Below are positions 1 to 5,697 of a stretch of DNA of 6,786 bases, piece by piece. How positions within the stretch are numbered: the stretch's first letter is position 1; each line of letters starts with the position of its first letter. The notes below the pieces were generated by a model. That model saw only the letters and a list, made by a program, of their open reading frames with translations. It was not told where the DNA came from and ran no database searches. Source of the stretch: Paracoccaceae bacterium (GTDB lineage Bacteria; Pseudomonadota; Alphaproteobacteria; Rhodobacterales; Rhodobacteraceae). The stretch covers positions 1-6,786 of the forward strand of contig WFQA01000143.1 in the NCBI GenBank assembly GCA_015487255.1. Direction: 5' to 3'. The translations under genes and the position numbers were made by a program.

Positions 1-827
1 GGCTCAAAATCATCATGCGCCACCATCGGGTCCTCCACCGGGCTGCATCCGCATAAAAAGCGCCGCCCCTCCGGGCGCAGCCAGACCCCGCTCGGGTCGA
101 TCATCAAAGGCAGGCTCTCCTTGGGCGGATCCGAGCAGTCAAAGATGAAATTGCTGCGCTTTCGCGGCTCGATCGGCAATTCAATCCCCGCCATTCTGGC
201 GATATCCGCCGCCCTTGGACCGGCGGCATTAATAAAGGCCCCGCAAGCGATGTTCTCGCCCGAAGCCAGCTCCACCGCTTTGACCCTGCCCGACCGCAGC
301 CGCAAACCGACGACCTCATCCCTGATCCGCGTAGCGGCACTGTCCGCCTGATAACCCTGCATCAGCCCAACCCCGTCAAACCAGCCTTCGCCGGAAAGAC
401 CAAGGCTGGCGAGGGTGAGGTCATCGGTATTGAGATGCGCAAAACGGACTTTGAGCGCCGCAGGTGAAAGCAGGGTGATATCCGCCCCTGCCGCCACCTG
501 CACCGCATGGTTTTCCCGCAAAACCTGCGCAGCGGATTCGGTGTTGGCGAGGTAAAGATACCCCTGCTCGCGCAGGTTCAGATCCAGCCCCCAGCGTGCT
601 TTTGCCCCTTTGATGAACCCCGCCCCGAAGCGGCTGATCATCACATTGAGCGGGTCGGAAAACTGCTGGCGTATCCCGCTGGCCGAAAGCGCGGTCGAGC
701 TGTGCTTGAAGCTCGGGTCGCGCTCGATCACCGTTACCGAAAGCGCTGGCGCCATCTGTGCAAGGTTCCAGGCAATGGCACTGCCAAGCACCGCCCCGCC
801 ACAGATGACAACATCACTGTGCTTCAT
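1..827 (-). CDS. FAD-dependent oxidoreductase, DAO family (FOXRED1-like), 3' end outside window
   Basis: The first 275 residues of an FAD-dependent amine or amino/hydroxy-acid oxidoreductase of the DAO fold; the stop codon lies beyond base 1. Members usually have about 370-400 residues, so roughly the last quarter to third is missing. Seen: an N-terminal Rossmann strand-loop-helix, VVICGGAVLGSAIAW (residues 6-20), in which the second glycine of GxGxxG is Ala12; an acidic ribose-binding residue at the end of strand 2, VIERD (Glu35); the STALSASGIRQQFS block (44-57), closely like the FOXRED1-type subgroup; GWFDGVGLMQGY (148-159); INAAGP (199-204), a typical second FAD-contact segment; and RPEGRRFLCGCSP (251-263) of the substrate-domain sheet. 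The ATG at 827 overlaps the end of the upstream SDR gene by 14 bp and has only a weak ribosome binding site, which suggests translational coupling. Likely cytoplasmic; no signal peptide is seen. Family is sure, substrate unknown. Confidence 0.9.
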   Translation of the reverse strand, partial: MKHSDVVICGGAVLGSAIAWNLAQMAPALSVTVIERDPSFKHSSTALSASGIRQQFSDPLNVMISRFGAGFIKGAKARWGLDLNLREQGYLYLANTESAAQVLRENHAVQVAAGADITLLSPAALKVRFAHLNTDDLTLASLGLSGEGWFDGVGLMQGYQADSAATRIRDEVVGLRLRSGRVKAVELASGENIACGAFINAAGPRAADIARMAGIELPIEPRKRSNFIFDCSDPPKESLPLMIDPSGVWLRPEGRRFLCGCSPVEDPMVAHDDFE

Positions 828-1623
828 CGGGGTGCGGATAATTGCTGAACCAGCCGCCTACCACCCTGGCGACCCGCGCGCCCGGGTCGTCACGCCCGGT
901 TTTGGCCAGAATGGCTTTGGCATAACCATCGGCACTGTCTTCCGGGCGATAGCCGATATGCCGGGCATCTGCATTGCTCACCGCGCTTTGGGCATTGTCC
1001 GACGTGCCGTAAATCACCGAATAGGCCACGCGCGGGGCCAGCATGGCGGCCTCGGTCAGGCGCACACAATCGTCAAAGCTCAGCCAGCTCCACAGCATGC
1101 GGCGGTCGGCCGGCTCGGGAAAGCACGAGCAAATGCGCAGGTTCACGCTCTCCACCCCCCATTTATCCCAGTAAAGACTGCCGAGATCCTCGATAAAGCA
1201 CTTGCTCATGCCATAAAACGTATCGGGCCTGTGGCGGCCTTTGGTGCCGGGCAGGCTCTCGACCTCGGCCATGCCCACCGCGTGGATCGAGCTGGCATAA
1301 ACCACCCGCGACGCCCCGTAAAGCCGCGCGCCTTCATACATATGGTAGGCGGCGGGGATGGTGTCCGTCATGATCTCGTCAAAGCTCTGCTCGCGCGGCA
1401 CCCCGGCGAAATGCAGGATGATATCCACGTCTTTGGTGATTTCCAGCGCCGCTTCGCGCTCGGAAAGGTCCATCACGATCAGCTCTTCATTCGCCTGCGC
1501 TTCGCCCATTTCCACCCGGTCCACCAGCCGCATATGGCTGGTCAGGTGCTTGAGGCCACGGCGCAGCTGGCTGCCAAGCGAGCCGGCGGCACCGGTGATC
1601 AGGATGCGGTTGAATTCGGGCAT
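814..1623 (-). CDS. NAD-dependent epimerase/dehydratase-family SDR, uronate dehydrogenase-like
   Basis: A 269-residue extended short-chain dehydrogenase resembling bacterial uronate dehydrogenase (Udh), which oxidises the hemiacetal C1 of D-glucuronate or D-galacturonate to the aldarolactone with NAD+. Seen: TGAAGSLG nucleotide-binding loop (residues 10-17, GxxGxxG); Asp52 in VMDLSE, the usual adenine-contact position; HFAG (71-74); ASSIH (110-114) with the catalytic-region serines; and the catalytic pair Tyr137 and Lys141 in YGMSK. The block ICSCFPEPADRRMLWSW (164-180) matches Udh's SCTPEP...RML segment, including the arginine expected to hold the substrate carboxylate. Where I recall Udh having SSNH, this protein has SSIH, so the substrate may differ. 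Length is normal for Udh (about 265-275). The start at 1623 has GAGG (1629-1632) a few bases upstream and lies 1 bp from the preceding stop codon. Second gene of the operon. The fold is certain; uronate specificity is only a guess. Confidence 0.92.
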   Translation of the reverse strand: MPEFNRILITGAAGSLGSQLRRGLKHLTSHMRLVDRVEMGEAQANEELIVMDLSEREAALEITKDVDIILHFAGVPREQSFDEIMTDTIPAAYHMYEGARLYGASRVVYASSIHAVGMAEVESLPGTKGRHRPDTFYGMSKCFIEDLGSLYWDKWGVESVNLRICSCFPEPADRRMLWSWLSFDDCVRLTEAAMLAPRVAYSVIYGTSDNAQSAVSNADARHIGYRPEDSADGYAKAILAKTGRDDPGARVARVVGGWFSNYPHPDEAQ

Positions 1624-1624
1624 G

Positions 1625-3262
1625 TTAACCTCGTATATCTGAAAGGGTGGCTTTGGGGGTGATGTATTCGGGGTCGATCACAAGCTCGATCAGCGCGCCG
1701 GTGGTTGAGGCGGCGGCGCGGCAGAAAGCATCGGGGAAATCCGGCGTTTCGGTGACCGTTTCCGCATGGAAACCATAGGCCCGCGCGATGGCGCAAAAAT
1801 CCGGGTTCTCGATATCGGTGAAGCTGGTGCGGCCCGGATATATGCGCTCCTGATGCATTTTGATGGTGCCATAGGTGCCGTTATTGACCACGATGATGAC
1901 CGGCTGCGCCCTGGCCTGCATCGCCGCGCCCAGTTCCTGCATGTTCATCTGGAAGTCGCCGTCACCGGCAAAGCACAGCACCAGCCGCTCGGGGTGCTCG
2001 GCCTTGGCGGCAATGGCGGCGGGCAGGCCATAACCCATGGCACCGGATTGCGGGGCAAGCAGCCGCGCCCCGGCCCCGTAGCGGAAGAATTTATTGTGCC
2101 AGATGGCAAAATTGCCAGCCCCGTTGGTCAGGATGGCATCATCCGGCAACCGGCCCTGCAAATAGGCAATGATCCCCGCCATATCCACCCCGTGTTCGCG
2201 GATCGGCAGCACCATGCTCTGCTCATAGGCTTTGCGCTGCGCCTCGGCCCAGCCCTGCCAGCTGCCACGCAGATCAAGCCCGGCCAGCACCTTGCACAGC
2301 GCGTTTGGCCCGGCATGGATCGGCAAATCAGCCTGATAGATCTTGCCCAGCTCCAGATCAGAGGCGTGACTGTGGATCAGCGGCCTGCCAATGCGCGGCA
2401 CGTTGAAAACCTGATAGCCGTCGGTGGTGTTTTCGCCAAAGCGGATATTGAGGGCAAAGATCAGGTCCGCCTGCTCCAGCGCGGCTTTCATCGCCGGGGT
2501 TTTGCCAAGGCCCGCATCACCGATATAGCTTTCGCAGTTGTTATCGAGCAGGTCCTGAAAGCGAAAGGCACTGGCAACCGGCAGGTTATTGCGCTCAGCA
2601 AAGGCCTGCAGATCAGCCCGCCCCGCACCCTGCCAACCGCCACCACCAATCAGCAGCAAGGGTCGCTCGGCGCGGCTGAACGCCTTTTGCAACCCATGAA
2701 TCGCCTCGGGCGCTGGTGCCGCTTCGGGGATGTGCACCTTGGGGGCCGGCTTGGCTTTGGCGCGGCTGCGCAACATATCCTCGGGCAGGGCAATGACCAC
2801 CGGGCCGGGGCGGCCTGACCGCGCAACCGTAAAGGCCCGGGCGATGGTCTCGGGAATGCGCGCGGCCTCGTCTATCTCTGTCACCCATTTGGCGATCGGG
2901 CCAAAATAAGCACGGTAATCCACCTCCTGAAAAGCCTCGCGCCCGCGCATATCGGTGCCGACCTGCCCGATAAACAAGATCATCGGGTTGCTGCCCTGCA
3001 TCGCTGTGTGCACCCCGATGCTGGCATTGGTCGCGCCGGGCCCACGGGTGACAAAGCAAATGCCCGGCTGCCCGGTAAGCTGCCCGTGCGCACAGGCCAT
3101 AAACGCCGCCCCGCCTTCATTGCGATTGCCGATCAGGCGGATGTCTTTATGGTCAACCAGGGCATCCAGCACCGCAAGGTAGCTTTCACCCGGCACACCA
3201 AAAATGGTTTTCACGCCCTGTTCTGACAGGCACTCCGCTAAAATCCCGCCACCGGTTTGCAT
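1625..3262 (-). CDS. Thiamine-diphosphate-binding enzyme, acetolactate synthase-like
   Basis: A complete 545-residue ThDP enzyme with the three-domain layout of the acetolactate synthase/pyruvate oxidase/benzoylformate decarboxylase superfamily. Seen: PYR domain (about 1-170) with FGVPGE (21-26), the cofactor-activating glutamate Glu49 in NRNEGGAAF, and RGPGATNA (73-80); central domain (about 185-330) with LLLIGGGGW (202-210); PP domain (about 355-535) with GAMGYGLPAAIAA (407-419) and the Mg-ThDP motif GDGD (433-436) through NN (460-461), then GTYGTIKMHQERIYPGR. Residues needed for ThDP chemistry appear intact. Family members make or cleave C-C bonds next to a carbonyl, typically by decarboxylating a 2-oxo acid. 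There is no adjacent ilvH-like regulatory subunit and ilvC does not follow, so biosynthetic acetolactate synthase is unlikely; a catabolic 2-oxo-acid decarboxylase or carboligase is more plausible. The ATG at 3262 has a strong AAGGAG 6 bp upstream. First gene of the operon. Confidence 0.94.
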   Translation of the reverse strand: MQTGGGILAECLSEQGVKTIFGVPGESYLAVLDALVDHKDIRLIGNRNEGGAAFMACAHGQLTGQPGICFVTRGPGATNASIGVHTAMQGSNPMILFIGQVGTDMRGREAFQEVDYRAYFGPIAKWVTEIDEAARIPETIARAFTVARSGRPGPVVIALPEDMLRSRAKAKPAPKVHIPEAAPAPEAIHGLQKAFSRAERPLLLIGGGGWQGAGRADLQAFAERNNLPVASAFRFQDLLDNNCESYIGDAGLGKTPAMKAALEQADLIFALNIRFGENTTDGYQVFNVPRIGRPLIHSHASDLELGKIYQADLPIHAGPNALCKVLAGLDLRGSWQGWAEAQRKAYEQSMVLPIREHGVDMAGIIAYLQGRLPDDAILTNGAGNFAIWHNKFFRYGAGARLLAPQSGAMGYGLPAAIAAKAEHPERLVLCFAGDGDFQMNMQELGAAMQARAQPVIIVVNNGTYGTIKMHQERIYPGRTSFTDIENPDFCAIARAYGFHAETVTETPDFPDAFCRAAASTTGALIELVIDPEYITPKATLSDIRG

Positions 3263-3268
3263 GCTGCT

Positions 3269-3274
3269 CTCCTT
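3269..3274 (-). promoter_or_regulatory. Shine-Dalgarno site of the ThDP-enzyme gene
   Basis: Minus-strand AAGGAG (CTCCTT on the plus strand) lies 6 bases before the ATG at 3262. It is the best ribosome binding site in the window and fixes this start codon. The two genes downstream in the operon have weaker sites, consistent with initiation being strongest on the first cistron. Confidence 0.8.
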
Positions 3275-3341
3275 GATCCTATGCCTAGACGATCACAGTT
3301 TGACGGGCAGGGAAAGCAAAATCCGCCATGCGTGGCAAAAT

Positions 3342-3385
3342 GGGATTTATCCCGGATAAGCTTTTACCAAAGCTTGAGCCGGGAT
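3342..3385. promoter_or_regulatory. Palindromic element upstream of the ThDP operon, candidate operator
   Basis: Two nested symmetric structures share an arm. A perfect palindrome has GGGAT (3342-3346), a TT centre, and ATCCC (3349-3353). The same right arm begins a longer hairpin: ATCCCGG (3349-3355) pairs with CCGGGAT (3379-3385), and inside it AAGCTTT (3358-3364) pairs with AAAGCTT (3369-3375) around a TACC loop, with a small AT/GAG internal loop. It sits 80-123 bp before the ATG at 3262. No T run follows in either direction, so a terminator is unlikely; an operator for a dimeric regulator or a leader-RNA structure fits better. No regulator gene lies in the window. The symmetry is seen; the function is inferred. 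Confidence 0.4.
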
Positions 3386-3411
3386 GGTGAAGCACCGCGC
3401 GGAAAATACAA

Positions 3412-3528
3412 TTACAGGTCCCATCCGGGCCTGTCCCTATCAGCTATTCCCGTTGGTGTTGCGAAAACCACCCTTTCAGCGCCCGCAACATTCACCGCAT
3501 TTTCATGGAACCGCCCTAAATTGCGCAT
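3412..3528 (-). CDS. Possible 38-residue small ORF
   Basis: A minus-strand ATG at 3528 opens 38 codons ending in TAA, beginning MRNLGRFHENAV and ending DRPGWDL. It has a fairly mixed, protein-like composition rather than the proline/arginine-rich look of the neighbouring shadow frames. It lies upstream of the ThDP operon on the same strand, so it could be a leader peptide or a degenerate gene remnant. There is no clear Shine-Dalgarno site before the ATG, no hydrophobic segment and no known domain. It may equally be chance; reported because nothing else explains this stretch. Confidence 0.15.
   Translation of the reverse strand: MRNLGRFHENAVNVAGAERVVFATPTGIADRDRPGWDL
3415..3433. other. Short bulged hairpin in the leader region
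   Basis: On the minus strand CAGGCCC pairs with GGG(A)CCTG around a GGAT loop, giving a 7-bp stem with one bulged A. It overlaps the end of the 38-codon small ORF and lies about 30 bp upstream of the palindromic element. No T run follows. It could be part of a structured 5' leader of the ThDP operon or mere GC-rich chance. Confidence 0.2.
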
Positions 3529-3626
3529 ATGCCTGAGCGGGCCAGCCATGGTCCGGGAGTAAATTGTGCCGGGCATACCAACCTGCAACACGCATAGCGG
3601 CCCGGCCAGAAAAGGGCTTGCCGTGC

Positions 3627-3663
3627 GGTGTAAGCCAGCGCCAGCTTTCGTGGTGTAAAAGCC
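3627..3663 (+). repeat. Direct repeat GGTGTAAGCC / GGTGTAAAAGCC
   Basis: Two near-identical segments, at 3627-3636 and 3652-3663, start 25 bp apart and are separated by a tandem GCCAGC pair (from 3634). The second copy leads directly into the GC-rich hairpin at 3654-3686. The arrangement resembles the internal structure of dispersed intergenic repeats, but only one such element is in this window, so repetition across the genome cannot be judged. Confidence 0.3.
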
Positions 3664-3686
3664 CGGCCCGCAAGGCCGGCCCTACA
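3654..3686 (-). terminator. TGTA-bounded GC hairpin with short T run, possible terminator or REP-like unit
   Basis: CCGGCC (3663-3668) pairs with GGCCGG (3674-3679) around a CGCAA loop, and the outer ends read TGTA (3654-3657) and TACA (3683-3686). Read on the minus strand, the stem is followed by GCTTTT, as in a factor-independent terminator. It lies about 230 bp past the exporter stop codon, so it could end the upstream transcript. TGTAGGGC-type boundaries are also common in short palindromic chromosomal repeats, so a REP-like identity is an equal alternative. Confidence 0.35.
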
Positions 3687-3803
3687 ACCGGCAGGCGGTG
3701 GTCAGAAAACCAAAAGGGCAGTGCCCCCGGCACAATCGCTGCAAACCCCGGCGCCACTCCCGCCAAAACCAGAGGCACAGGCCCTCACCCGAAATAGCAC
3801 CAA

Positions 3804-3824
3804 GGCCCGGCGCCCCGCCGGCCC
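3804..3824 (+). other. GC-rich hairpin followed by TTTT on the plus strand
   Basis: CCGGCG (3807-3812) pairs with CGCCGG (3816-3821) around a CCC loop, extended by two more pairs past one C-C mismatch. On the plus strand TTTT follows at 3826-3829. It has terminator form for plus-strand transcription, yet no plus-strand gene precedes it here. It may block antisense transcription or be a structured part of the intergenic repeat-like region. Confidence 0.25.
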
Positions 3825-3856
3825 GTTTTGGCCTGCCACAAGCACGGCATTTCAGC

Positions 3857-3904
3857 GCGGCGCGGGGCTGATGCTGCCAAATAGTGCAGCCTAAAACGCG
3901 CCGC
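3857..3904 (-). terminator. Long stem-loop just after the exporter stop codon
   Basis: GCGGCGCG (3857-3864) and CGCGCCGC (3897-3904) are perfect 8-bp inverted arms. Inside them GGCTG (3866-3870) can pair with CAGCC (3887-3891), or alternatively GCTGC (3873-3877) with GCAGC (3886-3890). The outer arm starts only 3 bases past the stop codon at 3908-3910. No T run follows on the minus strand, so a classical intrinsic terminator is doubtful; a 3' end-protecting structure or a Rho-dependent context is possible. Confidence 0.4.
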
Positions 3905-3907
3905 TGC

Positions 3908-4513
3908 CTAGCGCAAATCACCAAACAGCACCGCCGCCACACCCAGCAATATCAGCCCCGCCATGCTCCAGTTAAACAGCCGCAAGCGCCCCGGCGTGTG
4001 CAACCAGCGCGCCAGAATCATGCCAAACCACGCCCAACCCGCGGCAGAACTGGCCCCGGCTACCATCGCAACACCCGCCATGATAACCGCCCCCCGCACC
4101 GGTGCCTCGGGCGTTAAAAACTGCGCCGAAATACTGATACTCATGATCCAGGCCTTGGGGTTGACCCACTGAAAAGCCGCCGCCTGCCAATAGGTAAACG
4201 GCCGGCTCGCCGCCCCCGCCTCACCGGGCCGCCGCGCCGTGGCGATCTTCCACGCCACCCAGACAAGCATCAAAGCCCCGCCCCAGCGCAGCGCTTCGTG
4301 CAGCAGCGGTGAGCGGGCAAACACCTCGCCCAGCCCCAGCGCGATGGCAAAAATCATAAAGCCAAAGCCGGTGAACACACCAAGTATATGCGGCCATGTG
4401 GCCCGCAAGCCATAATTCACCCCCGAAGCGGCCAGCATCATGTTGTTTGGCCCCGGTGTCCAGGAGGCGGCCAGCAAAATGCCCAGCAGCGCAAGGATGG
4501 AATCTATCGACAT
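3908..4513 (-). CDS. LysE/RhtB-family exporter
   Basis: A 201-residue inner-membrane protein of the LysE/RhtB superfamily, small transporters that export amino acids, homoserine lactones or related solutes using the proton gradient. Seen: the family signature SWTPGPNN (residues 17-24) after the first hydrophobic segment; predicted membrane segments at about 5-25, 40-65, 72-92, 108-130, 140-166 and 180-198; and the conserved QWVNPKAW (115-122) before the fourth. Length is typical (about 200-210). The ATG at 4513 is supported by AAGGAA (4519-4524) 5 bp upstream. It lies 32 bp downstream of the CCA transferase gene on the same strand, so it probably shares its transcript. The exported substrate cannot be deduced from the sequence. 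Confidence 0.93.
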   Translation of the reverse strand: MSIDSILALLGILLAASWTPGPNNMMLAASGVNYGLRATWPHILGVFTGFGFMIFAIALGLGEVFARSPLLHEALRWGGALMLVWVAWKIATARRPGEAGAASRPFTYWQAAAFQWVNPKAWIMSISISAQFLTPEAPVRGAVIMAGVAMVAGASSAAGWAWFGMILARWLHTPGRLRLFNWSMAGLILLGVAAVLFGDLR

Positions 4514-4525
4514 GGGTTTTCCTTA

Positions 4526-4542
4526 GGTCAATGCGCCTGACC
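4526..4542. other. Short inverted repeat between CCA transferase and exporter genes
   Basis: GGTCA (4526-4530) and TGACC (4538-4542) form a 5-bp stem with a 7-base loop in the 32-bp gap. It touches the exporter's Shine-Dalgarno region (4519-4524), so it might modulate exporter translation. It is too short and lacks a T run, so I do not call it a terminator. Confidence 0.2.
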
Positions 4543-4545
4543 CTT

Positions 4546-5697
4546 TCAAGCTTTCACCAGCTTGTCAAGCGCGGCCTTGTCAAGCGCAAACCCTGAATCG
4601 ATCCAGCATTTCTCCAGCCGCTTCAGCTCTGCCCCCAATGCCGGGCCGGGGGGAATGCGCGGTATCAGATCCGCCGCCTTGAGCGGAAACACCGCTGCAC
4701 CCGCCGCTTTGATCCTTGCCACCACCGCCGGGTCGGCGGGCATGCCAAGGCTGGCACATTGCACCAGCATGGCATCCATCGCCGCCGCCTCGCCCAGCCG
4801 GTATCCGGCCTCGGCAAGGCTCGGCATCACCATGGCGCTCTCGATATCCTTCAGCCCCCGCGCCTCAGCTTTGGAGAGCCGCCAGCGCGCGCCCACATCC
4901 TGCCCGCCAAGTGCCGCCAGCCGCCGCAACCAGCGGATAGGGGTGCCCGCCTCGATCTCGACAAGTGGCGCGATAAACCGCGCATCCGCCCCGGGCAATA
5001 TCCGCCGCAACACGCCGGTCTGCATCATCATCGCCAGCGCCGGGGCCGGGTCTGGCGCGGCCAGCAGTTTGCGCATTTCCGCCCCGACCCGCTCCGCCGA
5101 AAGCCCCTCCAGCCCGTCGAGATTGGCCGAAATCGCCGCAATCGCCTGCATATCCGGCCCCTGCATCGGGTCACAATAAAGCGCATAAAAGCGAAAATAA
5201 CGCAGGATTCGCAGGTAATCCTCGGTGATGCGCTCAAAGGCATTCTCGATAAAGCGCAGATGGCGGGCGCGGGCATCCTCCAGCCCGCCAAGCGGGTCAA
5301 TCACCTGGCCCGACGCCGCCAGATAAAGCGCATTCATGGTAAAATCCCGGCGCTTGGCGTCATCCTCGATATTATCCGAAAACGCCACCACCGCACGGCG
5401 GCCATCACTGGATACATCCTTGCGAAAGGTGGTGATCTCGTAACCCACCCCATGCATAACCACCGTCACCGTGCCATGCCCGATCCCGGTCGGCACCACC
5501 TTCAGCCCGGCTTTTTGGGCCAGTTCCATCACCACGTCCGGCGCGGCATCGGTGGCAAAATCCACATCCGCCACCGGCAGCTCAAATATGGCATTGCGCA
5601 CACAGCCCCCCACCGCCAGCGCCTTATAGCCCGCCTGCTCCAGCAGCTCAAAGATCGGCTGCGCCGCTTGCAGCCATTTTGCCCCTTCAATCTTCAT
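4546..5697 (-). CDS. cca: CCA tRNA nucleotidyltransferase (class II)
   Basis: A 383-residue class II nucleotidyltransferase that adds or repairs the 3'-CCA end of tRNA in the cytoplasm, using CTP and ATP without a nucleic-acid template. Seen: head-domain motif VGGCVRNA (29-36); the metal-binding carboxylates Asp44 and Asp46 in ADVDFATD; GHGTVTVV (73-80); RRDFTMNALY (116-125); and the nucleotide-selecting EDYLRILRYFRF (159-170), containing the EDxxR base-recognition motif. The helical neck/body/tail regions follow, with no C-terminal HD domain. Class II enzymes and bacterial poly(A) polymerases share these motifs; in alphaproteobacteria a protein of this size is usually the CCA enzyme, so I prefer that. 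The ATG at 5697 overlaps the Nudix gene stop by 4 bp (ATGA). Confidence 0.93.
   Translation of the reverse strand: MKIEGAKWLQAAQPIFELLEQAGYKALAVGGCVRNAIFELPVADVDFATDAAPDVVMELAQKAGLKVVPTGIGHGTVTVVMHGVGYEITTFRKDVSSDGRRAVVAFSDNIEDDAKRRDFTMNALYLAASGQVIDPLGGLEDARARHLRFIENAFERITEDYLRILRYFRFYALYCDPMQGPDMQAIAAISANLDGLEGLSAERVGAEMRKLLAAPDPAPALAMMMQTGVLRRILPGADARFIAPLVEIEAGTPIRWLRRLAALGGQDVGARWRLSKAEARGLKDIESAMVMPSLAEAGYRLGEAAAMDAMLVQCASLGMPADPAVVARIKAAGAAVFPLKAADLIPRIPPGPALGAELKRLEKCWIDSGFALDKAALDKLVKA

Larger units (their letters stand above)
3263..3907. other. Intergenic region between exporter gene and ThDP operon
   Basis: About 645 bp without a well-supported gene. The half near the ThDP operon (3263 to about 3560) is less GC-rich, carries the palindromic element at 3342-3385 and a bulged hairpin at 3415-3433, and must hold the operon promoter if transcription restarts here; I could not pick a convincing -35/-10 pair. 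The half near the exporter (about 3560-3907) is GC-rich and crowded with inverted repeats (3654-3686, 3804-3824, 3857-3904). Short frames occur on both strands but have no recognisable domain and no good ribosome binding site. No tRNA or known riboswitch class was recognised. Confidence 0.7.

Noticed and set aside
610..1662. 350-codon plus-strand open frame
   Set aside because: Lies opposite the SDR gene and the start of the FAD gene; it is rich in His, Arg, Pro and Ala with no domain, as expected for the complement of GC-rich codons.
1766..2818. 350-codon plus-strand open frame
   Set aside because: Entirely antisense to the well-supported ThDP enzyme; no recognisable motif and biased composition.
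3263..3560. Riboswitch (cobalamin, TPP, SAM or glycine) upstream of the ThDP operon
   Set aside because: I looked for the conserved cores of these classes on the minus strand and found only local hairpins, with no matching consensus arrangement.
3503..3778. 91-codon minus-strand frame starting GTG in the intergenic region
   Set aside because: It runs through the repeat-like hairpins, has no domain and no ribosome binding site, and overlaps other equally unconvincing frames.
3564..3797. 77-codon plus-strand frame in the intergenic region
   Set aside because: Crosses two GC hairpins, lacks a ribosome binding site, and is probably translated repeat sequence.
3930..4513. Exporter as part of the downstream ThDP operon
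   Set aside because: About 645 bp of structured DNA separates them, whereas only 32 bp separates the exporter from cca; sharing the upstream transcript is more likely.
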